From Sanguinoderma infundibulare (taxonomy: Eukaryota; Basidiomycota; Agaricomycetes; Polyporales; Polyporaceae), in NCBI GenBank assembly GCA_032821775.1, contig JAVLRN010000004.1, positions 1,364,001 through 1,428,000 of the forward strand: a stretch of 64,000 bases of DNA, given 5' to 3'. The notes beneath the pieces were generated by a model. The model worked only from the letters and a program-made list of their open reading frames with translations. It made no database searches and was not told the DNA's origin. A program made the position numbers and the translations under genes. Below, in pieces: positions 34,009 to 44,961 of the stretch (position 1 is its first letter; every line of letters begins with the position of its first letter).

Positions 34009-34288
34009 TTGAGATGCTGTTGAGAGCCGGGGGCGGCGGTGGAGGTGCGAAGGGAGGTGGCTGTAGAAGCGCCGGGTTGGGAATTCAACAACACGGTAGT
34101 CACGGGCACGGGGTCTGTGACTGGTCAGCGCCAACTGACTCGGACTCTGGCCTGACTGACAAGTCCTCACGTGCGACCTCACTAGTCACTGGTGCTGCTA
34201 ACTTCTTCTCTGCTCGCTCCTTCTCGGAGTCCCTGCTGCTATCCTTCCAGCCAACATTCTTGCCCTTGGCATTCTTTCCCCTGCAACA
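34009..34288. promoter_or_regulatory. Shared divergent promoter region, TET/JBP and KDZ genes
   Basis: ~280 bp between the two start codons. A pyrimidine-rich stretch (TTCTTCTCTGCTCGCTCC to TTCCAGCC) lies before the transposase ATG. No clear TATA box. The head-to-head arrangement would allow co-expression. Confidence 0.45.
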
Positions 34289-37200
34289 ATGTCCCAACGC
34301 GCTCCCAAACGTGCGCGAACCACTCTCGCCACACCGGACCCCTCCCTCACCGCCGGCTTCGAAGTATCCCTTGCGGAAGCCTTCGAAGCGGCCGCCCCTT
34401 CTCTCCTCACAGTCGATAGAGTGTCTATGGACCGCCGCCGCTTCTACCAACACGCGGTCGCCCTTCCATACTCAGGCTCCCAGTCTCCTGCACCACAGCT
34501 CCCCCCTTTTCCTGAACCTGCAATGCACGACGATCCAAACCTTTTCTTGCTACCACCCATGCACGACCATTCAGCGCACGGCGAGGAATCTGAGGGAGTG
34601 GAGGGCACGCAGAGAGCACCACGGTACATGACATCGGTGCGTCAAACAGCCTGTGTATTTTATCTCCGCACCTCACTCGCTTTAGTCCCTAGGACGAGCC
34701 TATGAAGCAGTTCATCCCAAAGAGGCAATTCTATCTGGACGAGCTGCTGCGACGCGACGGCCGAGGAGACTTTGTGGCCAGTACATGCCCCTGCTGCCTC
34801 GATCCAGCCAACGCTGCCCATGCCGCCATCCGATGTATGGCGTGTTCTCCAGGTCCGCTTCTTTGTGAGGCTTGTGCGGTGCGGCTCCATTCGAGGATGC
34901 CCCTCCATCGGGTCAAGGTGAGCCCCTCGTGATGTGTGCTTGGCTTTGGGTTAAAAGGCTCCATAGCGTTGGACCGGCATGATTTTTGAGGATGTCGCAT
35001 TGAAGGATCTCGGCCTGAAGATCCAACTTGGCCATCAAGTTGACGGTTCGCCTTGCTCGAACCCTATCCCCATGCACCGCGACTTCACCGTGCTTCATGT
35101 CAATGGCATCCATGGCGTCGCCCTATCCCTTTGTGGCTGCGACAAAGCCGGGCGCGTGGGCAACGTCGTTCAGCAACTTCTGCGTGCCGACCTTTGGCCA
35201 GCGACGGACACAGAGCCCAACACTTGCTTCTCCTTTCAACTGCTGGAGAACTATCACGTCATGAGTGTCCAGGGCAAGGTTTCCATGTACGACTACTACC
35301 GTGCACTTGAACGCATGACAGACATCATGGGGACTGTGAAGATCCAGGACCGGTACCGCGCGTTCATGCACATCGTCGCGCAGTGGCGGCACGTCAAGCT
35401 ACTCAAACGTGCTGGCCACAGCCACGATCCAACCGGCGTCGAGGGTACCAAGCCCGGTGAGCTCGCCCTTCGTTGCCCTGCATGTCCACGGCCTGGCGTC
35501 AATCTTCCGCCCAACTGGGACAAAGTTGCTGAGGATTTGAAGTATGCGCTCCCGCATGAACGTCTTGCGCGCCCTGCTAATAATGGTATTAGGTTCCTAT
35601 ACACCATATCTGTTGCGGTTGACGCATGTTTCCGCCTCAAGCGGCGCGACGTCTCTAGTGAGGAGAAAGATCCTATTCTCGGTAGCGGCTGGGGTTATTT
35701 CGTCGAAGACAAGGGCTACAAGGAAGTCCTTGCAATGTATGGTGATCAGGAAGATGTGCGCCCAACATTTCCTATTCCGGCCAACTTGCAAACACTTACT
35801 TGTTGTCAGATCTCTACCTGCACCGGGCTCTCAGCCATTGACCATGCAAACACGAAGTTTTCGAAAGGCTATGCCGCAACTGGAGTTGGAGCTGTTGTCT
35901 GCGCGCGGCATGAGTTTTGGCTGCCTGGTGGCTTGGCAGACTTGCAGAAGGGAGAGCGGTGCGCCTTTTGTACACAGTGCTTGTGTTTGTCAGTTGATTT
36001 ACGCCACAGTCGCTAGATATGTTAATATGGATTACATATTTGCGTCAGCGATGCTGGAGTACCTCGTCCTCAACAAGCTAGTCAGCTATGACATCACCTG
36101 TCAGTGGTGGAAGGGCTTGAAGGACCGCCTCGCTGCCTTTCCAAGCCGCCTCCACATCCCCCTTCCTGATGGAACAATTGGCTACGTCATCCCAAAGCTA
36201 CACTATGCGAGCCACAAGAGTGAAGGTCATTCGCCTTTCTCGCTGAACTATCGCCTTGGGTCCGCATGCTTAGATGGCGAAGGGATTGAGCGGCGTTGGT
36301 GGTGGATTCAGCCAGTAGTCAGCAGTACAAGGGTCATGGGGCCAGGCTCGTGTCAAGGTATGCTGGAGGACCAGCTGAGCTACTCAAACTGGTGCAAGAC
36401 AATCAAAATGCATAGGTGCTACATTGAATTGATGCACGATCAACAAGCTGATAGAAAATTTCAGCACGGACTCTCCGCGAACGTTTGCGCATGGCGCACC
36501 GAACTTATGTCGAGCAGAAGCATCTTTTCGAGGAGCTCACAGCGTCGCTCCTGTCGGAAAACGTGGCCAAGTGGGAGGCGGATGTGAAGGCATGGGAGAA
36601 GGATCCCTTCAACAGTGATGATCCCTATGTAGTGGCGTTCCAAGGTAAGCAATGCATGTTACTACTGTACAATGTCCCTCAAATGCTTATATCTATAAGG
36701 TATGACTGAGGCTGAGACCCTCCGTGAACTCTCCCGGGAGGAGCAACAGGCCAGCGCAATGCCTGGATTTGTCGCAGTGCATGAAGTAAGCGCTCTCGGA
36801 TTCGTGACGATGGGGCTGGAGCTGGAGGAGGTGCAGTAAGTTTAAGTAATTAAATTAGGTTCGATGCCGCCGCTGATATTTTGACATGTAGAATGCGCCT
36901 ACAGGCAGATGCCAAGGACTCCCCCCCAGGCAAGGTGGCGGAGCTTTTTGAGTGGCGTACATCGCTTCGTCGCAAAGTCCAGAAGTTCCGCGACGTGCAG
37001 AAAGTCCACATGCCAGGCGCCGCACCCATCATCGAGGCTTACGTGAACTGCCACACGGACATTGAACAGATCGAAAATGTCCGCCTAGCCATGCCATCCG
37101 AGATCAACCCCTCCCATCGGAACACCGTGTGCTCCCCGCGGATCCAGAAAATGGAGGCTAGATTGCGTGAGGCACAGTGCAGGGATGCCCTCCAGGATAT

Positions 37201-37981
37201 CCGCAACAAGCTCCACACTATCAGCCACCTGTACCGGTACAAGAAGCTGCATGTTCGCCATCAAGGCCCAAACACCTGGGCGCGCAGCGACATCGCGAGC
37301 GAGGACAAGCGCAAACTTCGCGCGGTTCACAAGTACCGCCACGCCCGACTCGCAAAGTTGGCACTGTCGGGGCCCGGGCCTTGGGAGGTAGAGCTTCGTG
37401 TCTTGAATGACAGTGATGTTCGTGGCCTAGAGGAAGACGACCCAAGCTCCGCCGCAGTGCAGCAGAGGCAGAGGCAAGCCAGCAGTAGCAAGACCGTCCC
37501 TGCTGAGGGGAGGTGAACACTTTCCTGGATATGGAGTGCCTCTGACGCGGGGGGTACAAATGTCATGGTTGACTCCCTGCGCGTTGAATGGCTGAAGGCT
37601 CGCGCTCGGGTCATGCGCTGGCATGAGGAGGTCAGGCTTCTCCCGGAGGAGATGCGCCGGGTACTAGCGAGCCACCAGCACAGCGAGGATGCATGGCTGG
37701 CGCGAGCTTCAATGCCGGCGAACAGTGTTGACTCCGCCCTGCATGAGGGCCTGGCTGCTTACGCTTACAAGCAGGTAGGCATGTACAGGATGATGAGGAG
37801 AACATTCTGGGCAACGTGTTTGCCTGACGCGCTGGCAGCTAATGGTGGTACAGGCGGGGAGTGGATAGATGATGGAGGGCTCGCGGTTTCAGTTACTGAG
37901 GAGGACGAGGTGCTCATGTTTGACCCAACAGCCATGTACGAGCTGGACGGTGAAGATTTAGAGGGCGCTATGTATACTTAG
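34289..37981 (+). pseudogene. CxC2-type KDZ transposase of the inner element, one premature stop
   Basis: About 1,050 residues over several exons. N-terminal basic lead-in (MSQRAPKRARTT); FIPKRQFYLDELLRRD; the CxC2 cysteine cluster TCPCCLDP...RCMACSPGPLLCEAC; LKDLGLKIQLGHQ; VNGIHGVALSLCGCD; SVQGKVSMYDYYRALERM; GHSHDPTGVEGTKPGELAL; the RNase H-fold core with VAVDACFRLKRRD (first Asp), KFSKGYAATGVGAVVCARH, LPGGLADLQKGERY, LVSYDITCQWW (second Asp), PKLHYASH, and DGEGIERRWWWIQPVVSSTR (Glu region). The C-terminal part runs through ADAKDSPPGKVAELFEW to LRVEWLKARARVMRW and an acidic end at 37979-37981. TGA at 37514-37516 interrupts EGR-TLSWIW, where Arg (CGA) is likely. One junction near 36410-36475 is unclear. 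Confidence 0.88.
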
Positions 37982-38043
37982 ATAGTAGTCACATTATTAT
38001 GGTCTTCTTGCCTATCCATCGCGCTGGCTTCCACATGGGCACC

Positions 38044-38348
38044 CTGGCACGCGACCATCACGCGCACCCTGCCCACATTCAAAAAGCGCGCATCCCGCTG
38101 TGCAGTCCTAATTTGGAAACCATATCAGGCGGTAGTGCGGTATGATAAGGGGAGGCGCGCTGCAATCAGCCCGAGATCAGCATCTACCGCTTTAGGAAGG
38201 CTGCCGAGAAGCCGCCGGAGGGCCAGATATCCGAGCGGAGGCACCGGTGATGCCTCGGAGGTGTTCTGATACATCACCAAATTAGCCGTCTCCTGTTGTA
38301 AAATGCTCCTGGGAGTTAGCCGGACTATGATACATCAGAACTACAACA
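38044..38348 (-). repeat. Inner element, right TIR
   Basis: Reverse complement of 25648-25952 at ~98%; the roughly five mismatches are all transitions. Followed by 7 bp (TATGGTG) and then the TGTCACCC duplication. Confidence 0.9.
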
Positions 38349-38355
38349 TATGGTG

Positions 38356-38363
38356 TGTCACCC
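38356..38363. repeat. Target-site duplication of the inner element, right copy (TGTCACCC)
   Basis: Exact copy of 25634-25641; from here the outer transposase frame resumes (VTLADAYATAHT). Confidence 0.7.
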
Positions 38364-40793
38364 TCGCTGATGCTTATGCCACAGCTCATACAGCACTTTC
38401 ACTGCAGCTCGTGGACCCCACGCCTGAGTCTGCCGATGCCCCTGCCACGCCCGCCGCTTCGTCCTTGGTGATGGGAACTGCTGCGCCTGCTGATGAACTT
38501 GTCGAGGGTGATCCGACGGACGGATGCCCGGGCGGTAGAAAGTCGTGTATGCGTAACTGGAAGGCAGCCCAGGCAGACGAGAAGAAGCGGTCATGGGATA
38601 TTTTCGATGAGAACGGTCTTTTTGTGAGTGCCTGTCCGCATGGACTGGTCTTGTGGGTGATTGACATGATCCGCAGTGGTGAACTGTGAGTGGTCTGGAC
38701 GTTCCTTTTCGTATCATTGCTGACTGTCATTTTCAGGGTGAAGTACCCACTGGCCACTGTTCATAAAATCCTCCAGGTCTTCAAGGAGCGCACCATGGGC
38801 GGGTATGACGTCGGATGCTCATTTGAGGGCACTGCTCGGCGTAGTCCTAAGGTGGGCCCGGCATTCAAGAAGCTCCAGGCGTGGCTTTGTGTCGGCGCGT
38901 TCCATGGGTACTCCCACAAGTACTCCTGCCAAGTACTTTTCCATCCTAACATGATTGATGGTATAGGTCTGGAAGACCTCAAAACGATGGAGCGGATCTT
39001 CAGCGGCTCCAATAAGCTTGCCTCCATCCTGCGCTATGCAACCGCCTATCACCGCCGTTTACTTATCGACGTCTATTTCCAGCACTGGGATGACGAACGG
39101 TATCAGAACCTCGGTAAGCTTCTTTACGACAATTACCACCAAGCCCAGCACATCGTTTCGGAGGACGGCCTTCGTCTGTCAGAGGCCATGCGCACAATGG
39201 ATCTCACCCCACAAGACCTGAAGAATTTTGCGGAGGCTGAGCGTACGTATCTTGTGTCCTTGGGTGAGGAGGATGACTGGGATCTCCACGCCATTGCCTA
39301 TGTGGAGGCAATGCAGGAGTTGAAGGCGATCAGGCAAGTTTGTGATTGCCGGCTCTGTCAGATGTTACTGATGATCTGTTTCCAGGGACCAGCTCTCGGC
39401 GGCAACGCAGTCGTTCCTAGTGACTGCGTGCAAGAACTACACCTTCTTGCCGCCCAAGCACAGTCCGACAGAGTACGCTGCTGACTTGTCCCGGATGCGT
39501 AAGGTCGAGACTGTCCGGAGACACCTAGATTGACGGGCTCAAACACTCGAGATTCGCATCGCTGAACTCAAGATTCACCTCCAGCTCTCCAAGCCGTGGA
39601 CACCGAAGAGTCCGGAGTACATCAATACTGAGCAGTACATGGCCACGCGCAAGTACCAAGACACATTGCGTAACTTGCAACGCCTTGTAGTACAGCGGCT
39701 TTTTGAGCTGCACAAGATGAATCTGGCCGGCACAGGTGAGTACGACTTCTGCCGTGTGTGTTATCTTCGTGATCTAATGTTAGGTGCAGGTTACCGCCTA
39801 TGCCAACAGATCGCGAAGAAACTCCAGACACGATCACGTGCAATCCGCAACGCACTCAATACATACAACGCCGCCGCAAAAACCGCCAATCGTCCACAAC
39901 TGGAGTGGGATAAAGTCTCCCACTACCAGTTCTTGGAGGAATTCGAGCTACTGAACGATACCTGCGCAGACATCGCGAAGCAGCTGTGGGCAAGGATACC
40001 GGTCCGGGAGACCATGTGCCTTGGTCATCGCATTGCCCGCGCTGCCGAGGAGATCAACAAGGTTCATTTACAGGCCCAAGGCATCCATACGTCTATATAA
40101 GATGAAGATCGCCTCTTTGTTGTCATCCTGGACGACCTCTGTTGCATGAAGGACCCCCTCTATGGCGCTGTGCTCGAGTATGCTACTCGCCGCCGCCAAG
40201 CAAACACTCATATCGTGGCCCACCTCCAGCAGCTCTACCAACTCCTGCAGTATGGTGGCGATGTCCGGCCAGGTGTACGTGTTGGTGCCCCCTTTCCCAT
40301 CCTATTATCTCCTTCCGAGCTTGAGGGACATATTGATGTGTCTTATCTTTCGTCGAATTCGCAGCCAGACTCCCAGGGTGATGCCATTGATACATTACAT
40401 GATTTGGATGATGAGGACGATGAGGACGTGCAGGCGGAGTTGACGGCGATTATGGACTTCATTGCGACACTAGCGTTGTAGTTATGATGTTGTATTCGAA
40501 TGGCTGAACAGTGTTTGGACTCAAAAAAAAAAATCAGACTGCCCAACCGAGCTTCATGTCCCCGCCAAGTCGCGGTAACATCCAGTCAATCGTGATTATT
40601 AGTACAGTATTCACGCCAATTCACTCGAAGAAGTGGAGGAATGGGAACAGTCGAAGCCGTGCTTGAACATGTGAGCCACCGGGAGCTGAACGAATGCTCG
40701 GCGGCACAAAAGCGCTCATCGTTCATCCATGCTTCCCATCCTCTCCTTCCCTCACCTCGTCTCTCCCTCCATCCTCACAGCATGCACTCTGAC

Positions 40794-42164
40794 ATGGCCA
40801 GCGAGCCCCAAGAACCCAAAGAACATGGCGCGATCTGGGTGATATTGGACAAGGAGGGCCCTCGGGCGCATACAGAGTGGTACGTTCTGATCGATCAACG
40901 TCTACCCCCCGATCGAGCCTGATCGATCACCTCTCTCTCTTTTGCTCTTCCTTGTCTTCTTGCTGGCAGACCTAGCAATGTGCCTAGGGGCTGCTGGCCT
41001 AATCTTCTCCCCATTGTCATCATCTGCTGAAACAAGGAGGACACAGAGATGGCGTGTCGTCTTCAAAAAGAGGTCATCGAGCAGATCGTCAACATCAACG
41101 ACCGCCAGGAGCTGCTTACCTATTTCTTTGCCTCGTCTGCGAGGACGATGTATACTGGAGCGGATCAGATTTACTCCCTGCACATTGCACATGAGAACGG
41201 TATTTATGTCGGTTGCGACTGGTGCGTTTCGGAGTCTCTTCATTTATATCTTCTTACTGTCTTACAGGGAGACCTTTGTCAACCCCAAGTGCTACCTGAA
41301 GGGCACCAAATTTGAGGTGAAACAGGTCTCGACGTTCCTTGAGGCCATCACGCACTTCACGGACAGGGATCACTTGGCCCCTCAGTACCCCACTGAACCA
41401 CCTGCTTTCCCCGACCCTTTCCCTTCTCGCTCTTCGTCTCCCGCTAAGACCGGTAATCCTCGTTCAGTGTCCCCGCAAAAAGGCCCATCTTCATCTCGTA
41501 AGAAAGATGTCAAGTTCACTACGAATGCCCCTTCCAAGGAGTCCTTCCTCCAGTCTATGTCTGCGTCGTCGGCTTCTCGTGCGCAGGCTTCCCCCACCAA
41601 GCCCTCTACCAAGCCCACCACCACTACGCTCGAGCGAGCTGCTTCCTTGCCTGGGGCGGAGTTGGGGCGCACTCGGTACCTTCTGTATAGCCAGCCCCAG
41701 CCCATCTTCAGGCCCGCGCTCCCCACATCCTCCACCAACACCATCAACGTCGCTGGTAATCTGTCAGCAACTATCAATGGTGAGCTCGTCCTCTCTTCCA
41801 TGATGACGTAGTGCTTATCTGTTATCTAGCCATTCATTTGCACAGTGAGAGCGGCGACGATGCAGGCAAGATCATCGCATTCTCTCCTGATACCCTCCAC
41901 CAAATCATCCGCCCGCCTTCCCGGGCTCTCTTTGATGCCATGAACCCCGTTCCCATCATTGACCTCGGCCATGCCATGGACATCTGGTTCACGGCCAACG
42001 ACTACGACCACCTCCAGCAACTCTATGTCATCCAGGCCTACGTCTATTCCAAGGGCATGTATGAGTTCATCACCACTGTGACCAACCCCCCCCTCTCGTT
42101 GACTACGAGGAAGGCCACACAGCTGTGGGGATGCATCCCGAGCTGGCTCGCCCCTGACCCATGA
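40794..42164 (+). CDS. Viroplasmin-like element protein (outer element)
   Basis: Spliced gene of the outer element. A probable 5' exon (MASEPQEPKEHGAIW, from 40794) ends near 40880. The main exon holds LQKEVIEQIVNINDRQELL, then YSLHIAHENGIYVGCDW, an intron (~41222-41270), and ETFVNPKCYLKGTKFEVKQV. These read as one viroplasmin/RNase H1-N-like beta-alpha fold, more divergent than in the inner element. A ~110-residue Ser/Pro/Lys-rich linker and an intron at ~41780-41830 follow, then HSESGDDAGKIIAFSPDTL, DLGHAMDIWFTANDYDHLQQL, YEFITTVTNPP, stop 42162-42164. The join of 5' exon to main exon is uncertain. Position next to the transposase, same strand, matches an accessory role in transposition or element RNA handling (inference). 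Confidence 0.55.
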
Positions 42165-42709
42165 CGCCTGGTCTGTCAGTTGCCGTCGGTCGCCATGCCT
42201 CACCTCGCGTAGCTCACAGGGTCGGCTCGCGAGCGACGTGGCCATTGCTGTCAGTAGTGGTGTACGTTCTCATGCCAATTTGTTGTACGAATATTCTGTA
42301 TATTAGCTGCAAATCTGATGTGTTACGTATGCGCATTTCTGCAGTACTTAAGCTCTGCAGTGGTAGTGTGTAAGCCTCAGGCCTCAGCCATACCCTCACC
42401 CGCCCCCACAGACCTGTCCGATCCCTCTTCTAGTTGCTCCAGTGGCTGAGGGTGGTGCCCCCATTGTCTCATTCATCGTCGTCGTGTCACTCTGATGCTT
42501 TTTGCTCTGTCGTCGTTGCTCTCGTCCCTTTGCACTTGACTTTAGACACACATCTCATGGCGGCACCCTCGTTCCGGCGTACAAGGTTATTGTTGGCTCC
42601 GCAGCGGCTCACTTTTACTGTGCATCTCATAGATCCTCCTGGTGTCCCTGGGTCCCAATTCTAATCTCGTCACCATTGCTGTGTTGTGCTGTGCTGATTG
42701 GTTGCTGTC

Positions 42710-44533
42710 ATGGCTCGTTTGCGTCTGCGGAGGGGCTCGGGCCCGCCTGACTGTTATGCCGCACGAACTCGTAAGCCGATGAAGACACGGCAAATATATC
42801 ATTGCCGTGTATCTTGGAAGCTAACCGAAATGGAGAGGTATAGTATTAACTGGCTTAGAGCTCAGCATCGCGATGATGAGAAGGTGGCACTTGAACAAGC
42901 GAGGCACGTGATGTGGGATCAGGCTGAGGCCATGCACAAGCATCTTGAGTGCCACACAACTCTCCACTACTACTGTCTCATCATGCACCAGACTCATCTC
43001 AAGGCTGGCTCCCGGAAGCATAGCCGATGGAATGCTTTCTTCAGCCTGGAGGTTGAGAAGCGCAATGCTGGTGCGTTTATTTCCTTCTTCTTTTCCTTAA
43101 CATTGGCTTATGATTTGGCAGCCCTGCCAGAGGGCGTTGAGTGGTTGGGAGTCTCAGACGGAGCCCTGACCAGGGAGATCACCGTGGTGTGGCACTTGAT
43201 GTCCAAGGAGGAGCAGATGGAGACAACAGAGGAGTGGCTGCGCAAGTTGGCGGAGCGGGCAGACAACAACAAGCACGGTTCGCATACATTCCCCATCAAT
43301 GCGTTTCATGATGCTCGGGCCACACTGGCCACCATTGACACCTTGGTACATCGCCCTTTTGTCCTCCCCCTTGTGTGCCACCCAAACCATCTGTCACCGC
43401 AGCTTGGGGATCTCTATGTCCGCACTGGCATGGAGACTTTCATGGTCAACATTCGCCCCTCCACCGCCGACTTCCTGCTTCCGCGCGTCTTCAGGTCCAG
43501 CGACCGCATCGTGGACTTCATCGTTATGGCGACTGGCAACACTGGCGAAGACCTTGCAGAGAAGATGGAGGGGTACTGCATTTCTGGTGTGCAAGGTACG
43601 CTGCGGTTTACGTTGACATCACTTTTCGCATTGACAACGTGTTGACATAGGTATCGCGTTCAACTACATTCAAAATATCTTGAACCTGAAGAAAGAGGCC
43701 ACGCGGTTGATCTTGTCATGTCTCCATCAGTTCTTCGTTCCTTCCCCCACATCCAATAACTCATGCCACAGCATTCAGGTGCTGCGTCGAAACGCAGTGA
43801 TCCTGGCCGCATGTCCTACAAGAACTTCGATGTGCACATCACCGCGTGCCTTGGCATCGTCCTCGACGCCTGGCCATTGCCAAAGTTTTGCGCCCCTGGA
43901 GAAATCTGCTCTGCACCTGAGCTCGAGACCCTCATTCACGTGTTCAAGAGCGGCCGCGCCCAGTTCCGCTCCTTGTCAGATGACGAGTGGGAAGCCTGGA
44001 AGCACAAGCGTGCTACTGGCAGCATCGAGGCATCCACTGCATCTTCTGCGGAGTCCGGCACCCTCAATGTCTCTCACCCTGCAGAAGCATCTGGCCATTC
44101 TTCAGTGGAGGTGGCCCCTGCAACGTTGCCGGCACCTGTGGACTCGCCATCTGGGACCTCGACCTCGATAGATACGCAGTCCCACAAGCACGACTGCCGT
44201 GGTGGAACCTTCATCGCCATCGACGTCGTCACCAGCCCCGATGGTCACTCGATGGCCATCACCAAGAAGACCCGGAAGCCTCGGACAGCTAAACCTCGCC
44301 CCATGTCGTCGTCGGCTCCTACCCCTTCGTCAGCTCCTGCCACGCCTTCGTCAGCTCCCACCACATCGTCATCAGCTCCCACCGCGTTGTCGTCAGTTTC
44401 CACCGCATTGTCGTCAACTCCCACGTCTTCAGCAGGTGCTGCCTTGTTGTCTGCTCGGTTTCCGGCAACCAGCCCTTCGTCATCTGCATCTCGTTCCAGG
44501 GCTGGAACCAAGCGCAAGCGCACCAGCACGTAG
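42710..44533 (+). CDS. Element-specific protein, unknown function (outer element)
   Basis: Starts at ATG 42710 (MARLRLRRGSGPPDC, basic). Five exons with good sites: KLTEMERYSINWLRAQHRDDEK, HKHLECHTTLHYYCL, RWNAFFSLEVEKRNA; intron ~43070-43121; EGVEWLGVSDGALTREITVVW, AERADNNKHGSHTF; intron ~43346-43404; LGDLYVRTGMETFMV, DFIVMATGNTGEDLAEKM; intron ~43596-43651; AFNYIQNILNLKKEATRLIL; intron ~43723-43779; MSYKNFDVHITACLGIVLDAW, PELETLIHVFKSGRAQFRSL. A C-terminal Ser/Ala/Pro-Thr repeat region (SSAPT units) ends in a basic GTKRKRTST. I know no domain name. Similar proteins accompany KDZ elements in mushrooms (recollection, not shown here). Frame intact. Confidence 0.65.
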
Positions 44534-44961
44534 ATCCCATCGGACCCATTCCCCCATTGTTTTTTCCATCCCCCCATTGTTTTTTCCTTGCACATTTTTT
44601 CTCATCCCACCTCTCATCAACATCTTCGCCCATAAGCATGTAGTTTGCGCTTGTTTACGTGTGGTTCAAAACTGTGTTTGTCGGCTATTACGTTGTTACT
44701 CGCACTGCGGACTCTAGATTAATCACATCATGTTGGTCCCTTGGCAATATTTTGATGAAAATGTGTCTGGGCTTGCGCTATCTAATAGGACGAGGGCACA
44801 GCCCATTCAGTGGAGTGCGCTTGCGTCAGGTGCCAAGATGCGTGGCCACATGTGAGAGCAAACTTGTGAGCACACAACATACCGCATCTAGCATGCGTGC
44901 AGCATTGTGGTCGTGCACACCCTGGCACCAGCCAAGCTGGGAGCACAGGTAAGAGAGAGGC
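44534..44961. other. Outer-element right subterminal region
   Basis: AT-richer 3' flank between the last element gene and the right TIR, with a doubled CCCCCATTGTTTTTTCC motif at ~44550-44590. No coding signal. Confidence 0.45.

Larger units (their letters stand above)
25642..38355. mobile_element. Inner KDZ DNA transposon carrying a TET/JBP gene
   Basis: A 12.7-kb element nested in the outer transposase gene. ~305-bp TIRs (25648-25952 and 38044-38348) differ at about five positions, all transitions (~98%). Gene order: large low-complexity gene (-), viroplasmin-like gene (+), basic-region protein (-), TET/JBP dioxygenase (-), KDZ transposase (+). TIR sequence is unrelated to that of the outer element, so this is another family of the same transposon class and not a self-insertion. 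The pairing of a KDZ transposase with a TET/JBP dioxygenase is the arrangement known from mushroom genomes. Confidence 0.9.
24001..40481 (+). pseudogene. CxC1-type KDZ transposase of the outer element, split by the inner element
   Basis: Transposase of the Kyakuja-Dileera-Zisupton class. Start ATG 24001 (MGRSVRHAVHMPSSAP), then an acidic region, a Pro-rich spacer (~24700-24830), RDTPDWRMLYGCPVCGYE (CxC1-type cysteine cluster), YCMDGNSSLKHMR (first catalytic-type Asp), DSDYFLPQSYVEEF. The inner transposon interrupts the frame at ~25641. Coding resumes after 38356: CMRNWKAAQADEKK, WDIFDENGLFVSACPHG, YDVGCSFEGT (second Asp), AFHGYSHKYSCQV, GLEDLKTMERIFSGSN (Glu region), YQNLGKLLYDNY, and LQRLVVQRLFELHKMNL; stop 40479-40481. 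Premature stops: TGA 24543, TGA 39531, TAA 40098. A GC-AG intron lies at 39334-39385, and one junction near 25080-25130 I could not join in frame. Confidence 0.88.

Noticed and set aside
25653..38343. A TA dinucleotide duplication at the inner element (TGTTGTA...TACAACA) as its target site
   Set aside because: It also rejoins the frame, but it would need a 12-bp palindromic target by chance. The exact 8-bp TGTCACCC repeat agrees with the outer element and with the class, so it is preferred.
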